Source: Gracilaria domingensis (Eukaryota; Rhodophyta; Florideophyceae; Gracilariales; Gracilariaceae). From it: a stretch of DNA of 63,755 bases. Position numbers and translations under genes: made by a program. The DNA lies in the NCBI GenBank assembly GCA_022539475.1, contig VCMS01000233.1, positions 1 to 63,755 on the forward strand. The letters are read 5' to 3'. The notes below the pieces were generated by a model that was not told where the DNA came from, searched no databases, and was given only the letters and a program-made list of their open reading frames with translations. Below, in pieces: positions 1-9,618 of this stretch; position 1 is the stretch's first letter, and every line of letters begins with the position of its first letter.

Positions 1-1833
1 ATCTTGCGGAGCATTGAATCTCGGGTTGCTGGTTACAATCAAAGACTGGTATTGAGCCGCCATGAAGGGGATATCCAGTCTCCTTCGAATGAATATGGAC
101 AAGGTGTGGAAGGGGATGAGAAAGTCACACTTTGTAGCGTACAACTGTGACATGAAGGACCTGAGGCACACACACGAAACGTTTGTGAATCAGAGTGAGA
201 TTTTATGGGGTGAGGCACAGCTTGTCCTAACAGACCCTCCCTTTAACACTCGAAGGAAGAGGAACAAACGGAATAGTGGTCACGATGTCTTCAGTGAGGA
301 AGACATGATCCGTACGGCTGACTTAATAAGTTCCGCGCTTCGGTCAGGTGGGCACTTCATTATATTCTGTGCCATGGCACAGTTTCATGTGTGGCACAGG
401 ATACTTTCGGAAACGGCGAGTACGAAAGATGAAGCTGGAAGCGAAGGTAAACCAGAACTCATGCCTTCGTTTAAAGTGGATGCGAATCCACTGGTGTTCA
501 TCCGGATCGCAGTAATGTTGGAGGGAATCCACGGAAGTTTGGGATACAGCCGTAACGGAGTACGCCGTTCATGGGGTGAAGCGTGGATTGCGACCATCGG
601 AGGAAGCCAGTCTTACTCCATTTGAGGAGAACAATTTCATTCCTTCCACTTTCCCGGCTAACAGGAATGTAATTGACCGGGTGCCCAAACCGAGGCGGGG
701 GAGTGGTTGACATGGAAGGTACATGAGCCAGGTAGCTCAGTACCAGGTGGGCAGTACATAAGACCGGAGCAGAAGTCGAGGGAGTTGATGAAGGAGTTGA
801 TATGTCGCTTCACAAGACCGGGTGATCTTGTCATGGACATGTTCGCGGGAACTTTTTCTACGGGTATGGCGTGCCTATCGCTGACAAAGCATAGGAAGTT
901 CTTGGGGTGCGAGAAGAATAGGCCATGTTTCAGCCATGCGAAGCACCATCTAACGACTCTTATGGCCGAAGTTATTCGGGGGGGAAGAATGACATCCTGG
1001 TTGAACAGGAGGTGGTGGATGCGGCTTCAACGACCTATGAACGGGTTCCACATCGGGACCGAGGTCGGCTTGAATGGGAGGCTCCATTTGGTTACCCCAG
1101 TACAAGTGATGCCTGGACATATTACTCAGTTCCTAGGAAGATACTGGAAGGACTGGGACTTTGTCGACAAGTGTGGAGAGCGTACTGTAGATCTTTGGGA
1201 GGAGAAGTACCGAGGAGCTCTGAATCTTATGGATATGCATATGCTGTTGACTGTTGAAGCCAATCGATATCGCTTACATATAGCATCTTCTAAGATCCGA
1301 CATCCCGTGCTGGTATGGGGGTGTTCACGGAACATAAGATATTGGCTGGGGAAACTATCTGTCATTTCTATGGAACTTTGGTATACACGGATCTGACGAA
1401 CCGGAAGGAAAGACACTTAACGTATGGAAGTGGCTGTCTCGGAGCAACTCCAGTGCGGTACAAGTTGTTTTCTATGATGGTCACTGTGACTGGTACGGAG
1501 TTTCTGCACCTGAGGAACAGACCAGGACAGGCTCAGGATAGAAAGGAGAGCGAAGTCTACATTGTCCCGGCGCCTTTTTGTATCGGGGGCTACATTAACG
1601 ACGCCGGATATCATGCCGGGGATCCCGATTTATCGGAGCCCCGGTCAAACAGGACTCGAAGTGCCAATGTGCAGGTGGTGGAAGCGAAGTCCGTGATACA
1701 GTTCAAGTCAGACCTTTCTAACTATGCTCTACTTCGTTGTAGAGCAGTAAGAGATATTGAGAGGGGCGAAGAGTTGTATTTCGACTACGGAGAGCAGTAC
1801 GCCTGGGACTGGGCTCTGACATTGGAGCAATAG
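1..1833 (+). pseudogene. Broken DNA methyltransferase-SET domain gene (element A)
   Basis: Homologue of the intact reading frame at 59485-61149. The methyltransferase part shows motif IV as LTDPPF (about 226-250) and, downstream, the SAM-binding motif I as DMFAGTFST (about 835-860). The order DPPY before FxGxG is that of beta-class N6-adenine/N4-cytosine DNA methyltransferases (N6_N4_Mtase family). From about 1315 a SET domain follows: GVF near its start, YINDAGY in the middle, EELYFDYGEQY at the end. At least three breaks separate the pieces. One is at about 490-570, where the homologous EYAVHGV sequence moves to another frame. The second is at about 620-710, where the frame returns near RPEQKSREL. 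The third is at about 1310. Residues before base 62 in frame 1 may be the tail of the SUMO-motif region found upstream in element B. No intact product is expected. Confidence 0.85.
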
Positions 1834-2016
1834 ATGAGTTCAGTAGCGAATACAAAGTAAATATGCTTGTGAGTGTTGCAGCTGCCTGCAATACGCGTTG
1901 TTGTACATGTACACTGGAGCTCTTCATCTGTAACGGCGATATTTGCGACCCATTGGGCACCTCAAATTCCTAAAAAGCAGGAACTGCGGAGTCTCCCGGA
2001 ATATCTGAACCATGCA

Positions 2017-2045
2017 CCCCCCCCCCCACCCCTCCCCCCTCCCCA
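2017..2045. repeat. C-rich homopolymer tract
   Basis: A run of almost pure C (interrupted by single A and T) lies in the 248-bp gap between the methyltransferase-SET remnant and the coiled-coil gene remnant. Confidence 0.9.
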
Positions 2046-2081
2046 ACAATTTCGTTTCATTACCCTGTTTATCTCCACAGC

Positions 2082-4470
2082 ATGGGTATAACGCCGAGAA
2101 AGCGAAATAGTACGCAGCGGAACAAGAGTGGACAGAAGAAGAGAAGAGCATCGGATGATACGAATCAGGCTACAAGCACGCACTTCCTAAACGGAAGTCG
2201 TCCTCGACGAAGGAGAGAGTCAGTGGGCGTCCTTCTACAGGACTCTCTCGCCCATCTCGCAGCGGAGCGTCTTCCGGGATTGCGTCAAGAATTCGTGGAT
2301 CAGCGAACGATGTCGTGCCGTCAACTGCCGATAATGCAAATCGTGCATCTGTCTCTGCTCCTCAAGAAGATGAGGTAACTCGGCCAGCGGGTCAGGACAG
2401 GAGGGCATGACAACTGGAACCGAAGAGGTTCGTATGACACCAAAACCTTCATGTCCCGGCCGATATCGAAGACCGGAGCTACTGGGGCGCGGGTTACGCC
2501 GCCCAGTGGATCTGGACAACAAGGGACAATGACGAGAAGTCGTGAGAGTCCTAGTATATTAAGATCGTCACGTCCATCCTCTCTTCTAGAACTGGGGCCG
2601 CTATGAATCGTATCATGCCTCGCAATGGGTCCGGACAAGGGAGAAACACAATAAGAAATCGAGAGACAACTGATAGACGAGTTACTTTTCGACCTTCCCT
2701 CTTTCCAGAACGGGGGCCGTTGCAGCTCGTACGAGGCCAATTCATCTGATATACCATGCCATGGAGGAGGACATACACGGGAGTTGGAGCTCGGAGCCGT
2801 GCCAAGGGTGGACACAGAACGCCTGCAGCCTCTCGTGGCTAAGGCTATGGCACATGAGGATAGTTCCGATAACGAAATAACACCGAATCCTGCGGCATTA
2901 CCGGGGCCTGTCGCCGAAGAAGCTAGGGAAATAACGGAAGATATCCAAACTGGTGTGAATTCAAGCTCTATGAACAGACCTGATCTTTTAAATGAACTGA
3001 ATTGCTTGAAAGAAAAGGTTAAGACGCTACAAGAGGACTTGATGGTTCGGGGAATTCTAGTGAAGGTCGCCCAAGAGCAGAGTACGGCTTTGAAAAAGAG
3101 GCTTGAAGAGAAGGATCTAGTCATTGAAGGGCTAAGAGGGGCACTGAAACAGGAGGGAGATAGGAGTACACGTGCTGGTGAACCTGGGCAGACAGGTCGA
3201 AAGAAGCATAAATTGAGGTGTGCGACGAGTTTCGAGGGGTTGCTCGAGCAGTGTATCACAACATGCTGACGTGGGCAAGGAGAGAAACAAGTGAGCTATG
3301 GCTCGAAGGTGAGTCGCTCACCCGAAATTGGGGTAACCGTGCCGAGAAGGTGGAAGACGCAACTGAGAGTGGGGAAGGGCTTATTGAGCCGGAGGAAGGT
3401 GGTTCATACATGGTTCCTAAAAACCCCGTGGAGCTCTTGGGCAGTTTTGGCATGTTCACACCGTCGGTAGAGGGGGGGCCAGATGCTTTGCTGAAGAAAA
3501 TGGTTGAAAGCGAGTTGAAGGAGTTGAGCTGGGAAGGTATTAGAAAAGCATCTCTTACCGACAGGTGTATACTGGAACTTTGTGCAGATATGTGCCTTAG
3601 GCAGAGAATGCGGCAGACCATGAGTGACGTCGTGGGCGTTCGTAAGAGAAATACGAGGGATAAACTATTTCTGCTCCTGGGGTACGATCTGATTTGGAGA
3701 AGAACAAAGCTGGTAGAAGAGAATGCTGACGAACTCACAATGCAGTTGAAGGAAGCGCAGGAGAACATACTGCGTCTTGACGAAAATGGTGTACCGAACA
3801 CTTCATGGTGGAGAAAAGCCCATTTGTTCGTCTAAAGTACTCCAATGCGGACAATGTCGAGGATATGCCGACGGAAGATCAAGACTTGTTCTTCCGAAAC
3901 CGTGTCGGGGTACAAGTGCTGAAGGAGTTTATTGGGTATGATGTGGAAGACAAGGATACGGGCACCTTTTTAGATGGCACAATACTGTTGCTCGCACGTT
4001 TGGACGCTTGGGTGTTGACGGTTGTGAGCCTTCTAAGTACGGATGTGTCAAGGGGTGGCCAGAGACAGAAACTGTTTACAAAGAAGTTTGCTGAACTGCT
4101 ACCTCTGTGTTTAAAGAATGTTCTGGGGGATGTTAGGCAACATGTCTTGAGGACCAATTCCAGCGAGTTTCATAATTTTGGAACGACAACGGAAGATTGG
4201 ACTAAGGTTCTTGGTAATGACATGAGAGAGGCTACATTTGGATATCGAATGCCGTCGAACGGAAGACTTTACCTCACTGTGAAAGAACAATTTTTTATTG
4301 ACAGTGTGAGCCGAAGATTGGGGTCTATTAGCGATTGCTTCGTTGGTGAATGCGAGGAAGGGGATATGGAGTTCAAGGAAATGGACATGAACGATTTCGG
4401 AATTAACACAGGATCACAAGAAAAGGCACCACAAGGTGAACATGTAGAAGATGGAGCCCTTAATGTTTAA
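2082..4470 (+). pseudogene. Broken coiled-coil protein gene (element A)
   Basis: Homologue of the reading frame at 56549-59020. It starts with a basic, Arg/Lys/Ser-rich disordered segment (from the ATG at 2082), passes through a stretch with several frameshifts (about 2230-2800, including degenerate Arg/Ser/Gly repeats), then a coiled-coil (about 2980-3160). A conserved helical region follows, spread over three frames (2784-3269, 3218-3835, 3805-4470). Shared landmarks with element B include NWGNR, a RQRMRQTMSDVVGVRKR-like segment, ARLDA and YRMPSNGRLYL. No known domain is recognised. Its stop codon overlaps the stop of the convergent transposase in one TTAA. Function unknown; conservation with the transposase suggests a role in the element's life cycle (inference). 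Confidence 0.75.
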
Positions 4471-7400
4471 GGCTGTACAAGATCAACGTGCTCAGTTGGT
4501 CCTTCATCTGAATCATGATAGAATCGATTGATGTAGAATCGGTGTTGGAACCATTGAAGTGGAGGACAAAAAGGTGGAGCAGGGTAGTTTGATCGAACAA
4601 CATGGACAGTTCCCTGTAGTGCAGAAGCCGGAACCATCCCGTACCAAGGAGTTAACTCTACGATAGTCTCCGCTTTGGAATGACGAGGGAACGGAAGAGT
4701 GTGGTTCTTTTCATCGTTTGTAGCCCACCGTAAAGATATGCATTTCAATATGTGGTCGATGTTTGTTGCGGGGGGTAAAACCTCGAAATACCGGACGAAT
4801 GCCACCTCTGGTGCGGTAAGTGCAGAATCAAGGAGAGATATTCGAATCAGAGCGACTACCTGGGCAACCCAAGTCTCTGAATCTTCTCCGCTTACCAATA
4901 CAGTGGAAAACTTTGGCTTTCTACTGGGACCAAATGCTGGAGAAGCGAAGACACGTTGGATGATGGGGTATTTGGGTCGTCCCAGCTTAAGTGCCTTAGA
5001 AGACGAATCAAAGTGTTCAAGAGTCGGAACGAAACCGCCTTTCACGACGGCCGAATTCACCAGAGTTATCCTTGTCTTTTCTGGGAAGTATGTAATAGAG
5101 TGCTCATCCAGTGTTTCTTTCACGAGACTGAGGAAAGGAGGAAGGGCCTGTTGACCAATTTGATCAAGAATCGACCTTGTGTCCGTACTTGAGAACATTT
5201 CTCTAACAGCAGTCCATGTTTTGGAACTGGACATACTTGAAACACAATGTTGAAGAGCTCGTAAAGTGAAAGAACGCCCTCTCATTGCAAACCGAGGAAG
5301 CTGTGTGGAAGTTCCTGGTAAACCTGGATTACGCTGGTAAGGAGTATTGCCATTCCATTGCTTTCTAACATGTCCGTGCTCAATGGAGCGAATAGTCTCC
5401 TCCACAGCCATTGCTGTTCTTCTGGACGTCTTTTTGTAGTGTCTTTTAAATAGCAGGTGTGCATGTTCGTATATGCCTGCGTCGTAATACTTGATACTTC
5501 CCAGACGGCGAATATCGTCCACGAGATGATCGAGAAGATGAAACTTCAGAGTTCCCAGTCTGGAGGGATGAAAATCCGCCAGAGTCTTTGTTGCGGAACG
5601 CTTGAAGGCTTCAATCTCCGAACTAAGACACAGGAGAGAGCTTTCAGTCCAATACGGGTCACGATTGTATCTGAATAAGGTCGAGAGCAAGTCCGAATAC
5701 TGAGAGAAAACGGTTGTGATTGGGGCAACGTCCTGTTCTCCACAGCATATGTCAAAGAATGCTCCTATGAAGGGAAAGACCATGTCAAGTGCTTTGTAGT
5801 TTTTGGCCTCCAGCATTCCACGGAGACCGTCTTTCGTGAAGATACCATTCAAAGATTTGCCTTTCTCCTGCGTGGAGAAATCGATATGTAAACCTTTGGC
5901 AGAAGAATCGCGTTCTATGGCAGCTAGAATTGCGTTTGCATGGTTGAGGAGTTGGGTGCGTATCGTTCGAAATGAACGCGATGCAGATGTTCCTAATGTG
6001 GTGCACAGGGTGTCTGACTGCAGTCTCTCGATTGTGGCCGTTTTTATCAACTTTGAGATGCCGAGATGCAAGTTGTGTAATGGTTCGAATGAGAACAGAC
6101 TGTATGGAGACAATCCCGGGATCATTCCAAGGCTTACGGAAGTTTCGAGGAACGAAGGAATGAGAGATATGGAATTTGAACGCATCAGAGTATCCGCTTG
6201 AGATCTCCTCTCCCTCGCACGACGTGGACGTCTTTCCGCCTCGTCTTTTTGTGCATGTTGCAAGATAGCTGTGTATGTCTTTCGGATGCTTTTCGTGTGC
6301 TTTTGAGAACGTCCGTTGAATGAGGTGGGAATAGGACTGCATAAAGATGAGCGAGGGGCTTTGCATCTATGACACGGGCTTTCCGTTTTGGTGCCATGAA
6401 GAATAGACAGAATGTCCTTAGCCTCAGGAATATCCGCACAATAACTTGCAAGCAGAGGATGGCACACTCGACTTAGTTTGTCTTCGCCGATGAACTGAAA
6501 ACCTTTCTGCGTGAGATTTAGAATGGGCTCCAGGACTTGACGAAGAGATTCTTGAAGGATTTGCATCCTGGACTCGCGTAGAGACTTGCTAGAAACAAAT
6601 GGCATTGCGTCTGCTTCAGATGCGGAAACCTCGATCAGTGTGGTAGGGAAGTATGCCACTACTGTGAGGTCATCACGAATACACTTACGGCGAAGCTGGT
6701 CGGAGAAGTTGAGAAATATGAGGTGAAGAGGATAGGCGGTAACCGATGTTTGCTTTAGAGTTGTTGAAGACTTATCGGTGTATACCTGCAGAAGACCTAC
6801 GAAAGATTCACTGTAACTTATTTCTTGGGAGTACCACACTATTCTACTATCCAAAGAGCCCATGACCATTTCCTTAAGTTTTGAGGTGGCGTCTCTTGCG
6901 AGAGAGCCGGACATGGGGTGAGATATTTTCGTGGAGTAGGTCTGAGGTATAGGGTGGAAGAATGTGTTTTCGTTGTTAGCCAACTGGAGCTGTTTCAAAA
7001 GTGTCTGAACGGGGTCTCTCGTGTAGAAGGTGGCGCTGAACTTACATCCTTCTGGCGAGACAGTTCTGCGATTGAAACCGTCCTTTGAGGCGTATCGTTC
7101 GAAAATGGCGTTCTTCAGTTCTGTACAGCGCTTGGAACTTGTTATGGTCTCGTTGAATCGCTTTTGCGAGAATCGCGGGTCCCGAAGTAGCCCAATTAGC
7201 TCGTCCGCCTCACGATGACCAAGGTTGGAAGCTACTGAAGCCAGACAAACCGTGAGATAATCCATATGCAAATCACCGAGGGCCTCCTCAGAAGGCACTG
7301 GGCGGGAACTGCTTCCGTGTTCTCGCTCTAATGACGCGGGAGCCGGGGAAGGAGAAACACAATGCGAAGTGTCCGGAATGGGAGGGGCGCACGGAGTGGG

Positions 7401-7646
7401 GTCGACGATGTCCTCGGACACTGGAGGCTCGGGAAGGCGACAAGGGGCAGTGACCGTTTCGGAAGATGCGGGCGCGGGTGCGGAAAGCTTGAGACGCTTG
7501 CTTCTCCGAATGGGCCGGCTTTTGTCGTCTTCCAGCGCTGCTTTCAGACGAAACGGGCAATGGTTGACATGCTGTTGAAGGGATAAGACTCCTCGGCGAG
7601 TAACGAAGGGGCACCCACGCTTCTTATGTGTACAGTAGTAGACCAT
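4467..7646 (-). CDS. Plavaka-like DDE transposase, apparently intact
   Basis: A 1059-residue frame from the ATG at 7646. The upstream in-frame ATG at 7742 is less likely because the element B homologue begins at the equivalent Cys/His finger. Residues 1-33 hold a Cys/His zinc-finger-like motif (YYCTHKKRGC...HVNHC). The core matches the Plavaka-type transposase pattern: YTDKSS...YPLHLIFLNF (Asp about 291), YCADIPEAKDIL followed by CHRC (Asp about 405), FEPLHNLHLGISK, and YEHAHLLFKRHYKKTSRR (Glu about 727). I infer these D, D and E as the catalytic triad; all three are kept in element B. The enzyme would cut and rejoin transposon ends in the nucleus. It is the only open large frame of element A. 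Plavaka elements are best known from fungi; the assignment rests on motif recognition, not a search. Confidence 0.8.
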   Translation of the reverse strand: MVYYCTHKKRGCPFVTRRGVLSLQQHVNHCPFRLKAALEDDKSRPIRRSKRLKLSAPAPASSETVTAPCRLPEPPVSEDIVDPTPCAPPIPDTSHCVSPSPAPASLEREHGSSSRPVPSEEALGDLHMDYLTVCLASVASNLGHREADELIGLLRDPRFSQKRFNETITSSKRCTELKNAIFERYASKDGFNRRTVSPEGCKFSATFYTRDPVQTLLKQLQLANNENTFFHPIPQTYSTKISHPMSGSLARDATSKLKEMVMGSLDSRIVWYSQEISYSESFVGLLQVYTDKSSTTLKQTSVTAYPLHLIFLNFSDQLRRKCIRDDLTVVAYFPTTLIEVSASEADAMPFVSSKSLRESRMQILQESLRQVLEPILNLTQKGFQFIGEDKLSRVCHPLLASYCADIPEAKDILSILHGTKTESPCHRCKAPRSSLCSPIPTSFNGRSQKHTKSIRKTYTAILQHAQKDEAERRPRRARERRSQADTLMRSNSISLIPSFLETSVSLGMIPGLSPYSLFSFEPLHNLHLGISKLIKTATIERLQSDTLCTTLGTSASRSFRTIRTQLLNHANAILAAIERDSSAKGLHIDFSTQEKGKSLNGIFTKDGLRGMLEAKNYKALDMVFPFIGAFFDICCGEQDVAPITTVFSQYSDLLSTLFRYNRDPYWTESSLLCLSSEIEAFKRSATKTLADFHPSRLGTLKFHLLDHLVDDIRRLGSIKYYDAGIYEHAHLLFKRHYKKTSRRTAMAVEETIRSIEHGHVRKQWNGNTPYQRNPGLPGTSTQLPRFAMRGRSFTLRALQHCVSSMSSSKTWTAVREMFSSTDTRSILDQIGQQALPPFLSLVKETLDEHSITYFPEKTRITLVNSAVVKGGFVPTLEHFDSSSKALKLGRPKYPIIQRVFASPAFGPSRKPKFSTVLVSGEDSETWVAQVVALIRISLLDSALTAPEVAFVRYFEVLPPATNIDHILKCISLRWATNDEKNHTLPFPRHSKAETIVELTPWYGMVPASALQGTVHVVRSNYPAPPFCPPLQWFQHRFYINRFYHDSDEGPTEHVDLVQP

Positions 7647-8481
7647 GGGAAGAAGAACTGAACGAGAAACGACGACAAAGACTGCAAGGGAAGGGCGTCC
7701 GAAGGGAGAAGGAGGTCGAGCGACAGTCAAGATCGACGTCATGCTGAGAACGGAGAATATATTTTGAGTTCAAATCACGTGCTTTCGTTCAAAAAGGAAC
7801 GTAGGTACACGTCGACCTCAACACAAGGGTGTACTTCTCGTATTATCTACCACTGGTTATAAACCTGTGGTTTCGAAACGTTGTACGCTGTACACCTGTC
7901 CAATCTCGCACAGAAAAATAAATCTCTTCCCTCCGCCGCCGCCGCCGCGCCTCCGACGTCCGACCTTCCCTTACCGTCGTGATCCGTGCCATCCACATCC
8001 TCGCGTTATACTCCCCTCCGTCCTTCTTTTTTCCTCCCTGTACTTTATGGAGGTTCCTTAAAGTAGAGGGCGGAAAAAAGTAGGACGGAGTCATCCGTAT
8101 CTCACGGATGTATTCCGTGCAGTCTTTTCGTAGGTTCTCTTCCATATTCTTCTATGTATCTTTGCTCTAAACCAACCCATCCTCACCACGTTTTTTCGCG
8201 CTATTCGACATGTAAACGGCAGAAAATAAGCTTTGGGTTACCGGGTTCCCGTTTTCAGCCTCCAACTCGTTCCATTTGTTCAACTACGTTCTGCTAACGA
8301 TATGTTCCATCTTGTTCTACGTCTTGCTACTAACATTGACGTGATTGAAGGTAACCACCATTTGACGTGCGTCCTTTGTATTTCTTCCGACGTCCACAAC
8401 GACTGTAAGTACGCAACCAGTTTCATTTCGTCTCTCAAGATCGATCTCTGACTGCTCGTGTAACCTATCACGCGGTATTGC
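7647..8481. other. Non-coding flank upstream of the transposase
   Basis: No credible coding frame. It contains a short GCC repeat near 7931-7960 and pyrimidine-rich tracts near 8020-8060. It probably includes the transposase promoter and perhaps the right end of element A, which I could not place. Confidence 0.5.
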
Positions 8482-8921
8482 CGATCTTGGTTCACTTTGT
8501 TGCGCCATAGGCGTCTCTAGCTTCTCGCATCTTGCGCTACTTTTGGTTTGTTGGCGATCTTGGTTCCGCCATAGACTCTTCTCTCTTCTCGCGTCTTGCG
8601 CTGCTTTTGGTGTATTGGCGATATTGGTTGATATTGGTTGACTGGCTCGGGCGATAGGTTCATCATTGGCAATCTTGGTTGACTAGGTTGCGCCATAGGA
8701 TGGTCTCTCTCTTATCGCGTCTTGCGTTACTTTTGGTGCATTGGCGATATGGTTTGACTTGGTTGCCTCATAGACTCGCCTCTCTTCTCGCGCCTTACGT
8801 TGATCTTCTTGTATTGGCGATCTTGGTTGACTGGCTTGCGGGATAGTCGATTCTGGTACTTGGTTGCGACATAGGCTGCTCTCTCGTTTATCGCATTTTG
8901 CGGTATGTTTGCTGCATGGGT
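8482..8921. repeat. Degenerate tandem array, ~73-bp unit
   Basis: Units begin at about 8482, 8555, 8619, 8670, 8744 and 8818, each opening with CGAT(C/A)TTGGTT or a close variant. They continue through TTGCGCCATAG, a CTCTCTTCTCGCG block and TTGCGCTACTTTTGG. Four spacings are 73-74 or 64 bp; one unit is shortened to 51 bp. No open frame runs through it. Confidence 0.85.
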
Positions 8922-9211
8922 ATTCTTGGTGTCGTTGCTTGTGAGTTCTCGCTTCGACACCTTTCGCGGTTTACGATGATATGGTGGGCTTGTAATCTAA
9001 CCGATCCCTTTCCTGCTTCTTCTTCCGTTTGCGAGTTACCAGGTCCCTCGACTTTTCTAGCGCAACGTTTCTGTTTTGTTTTATCAATGGTACGTTCCAT
9101 CGCATTTCAAATGTATCTAACGGATCATTGACTAACTTATGGATACTTTCTGCTTGCGTATATAGGTAAATGACTTTTGATGCGTACGTAGCTCACGAGT
9201 TGCAGGTGCAG

Positions 9212-9297
9212 GTTCCTCAAGTAGGGAACCATGCATCTGGGCATGGTTCCCTACATGAGGAACGGAGAGGATGAGGCGCTTCGCGCCTCATCCTCTC
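9212..9297. repeat. Two adjacent hairpins
   Basis: The first has 23-bp arms (9212-9234 and 9241-9263, one mismatch) around ATCTGG-like loop bases. The second has perfect 15-bp arms (9265-9279 and 9283-9297) with a 3-nt loop. A smaller TCTGCGG/CCGCAGA stem follows at about 9338-9356. They may mark a transposon end or a structured terminator. Confidence 0.85.
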
Positions 9298-9618
9298 GGA
9301 GTGCGTATGTGTTCTACCGATCCAGCAATTTGGTGCAGGTGCCCTCTGCGGCATCTGCCGCAGATTGCGCCTACACCCGATCCATCATGGGGAAATGGTA
9401 CATGTAATATAGCGAAGTAGTGGTTAGCAAAAGCCGTCGATAGAAGAATAGATACGAATAAAACGGTATGATTTCATAATGGGCATCATCTGTACTAGCA
9501 CTAGTATTCCATGCGTTGCAGGGTATCATTCCGCAGAAGGTATCGTGTAATGTGCACCTTAATGGAAACTGAACCTAGACTTCGCGAAATACAGTTCAGG
9601 TAGCCCTCGACTAAAGAA
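9298..9618. other. No gene recognised
   Basis: Apart from the small stem at about 9338-9356, nothing coding or repeated is visible here. Confidence 0.5.

Larger units (their letters stand above)
1..7646. mobile_element. Element A: large Plavaka-type transposon, left end outside window
   Basis: Three genes form a unit that recurs at 53.2-62.7 kb in opposite orientation: methyltransferase-SET (+), coiled-coil protein (+) and Plavaka-like transposase (-, convergent). Only the transposase is open; both accessory genes carry several frameshifts. The left end lies before base 1. The right end lies somewhere after the transposase start at 7646 and I could not define its terminal repeat. Confidence is for the gene set belonging together, not for the exact ends. 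Confidence 0.75.
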
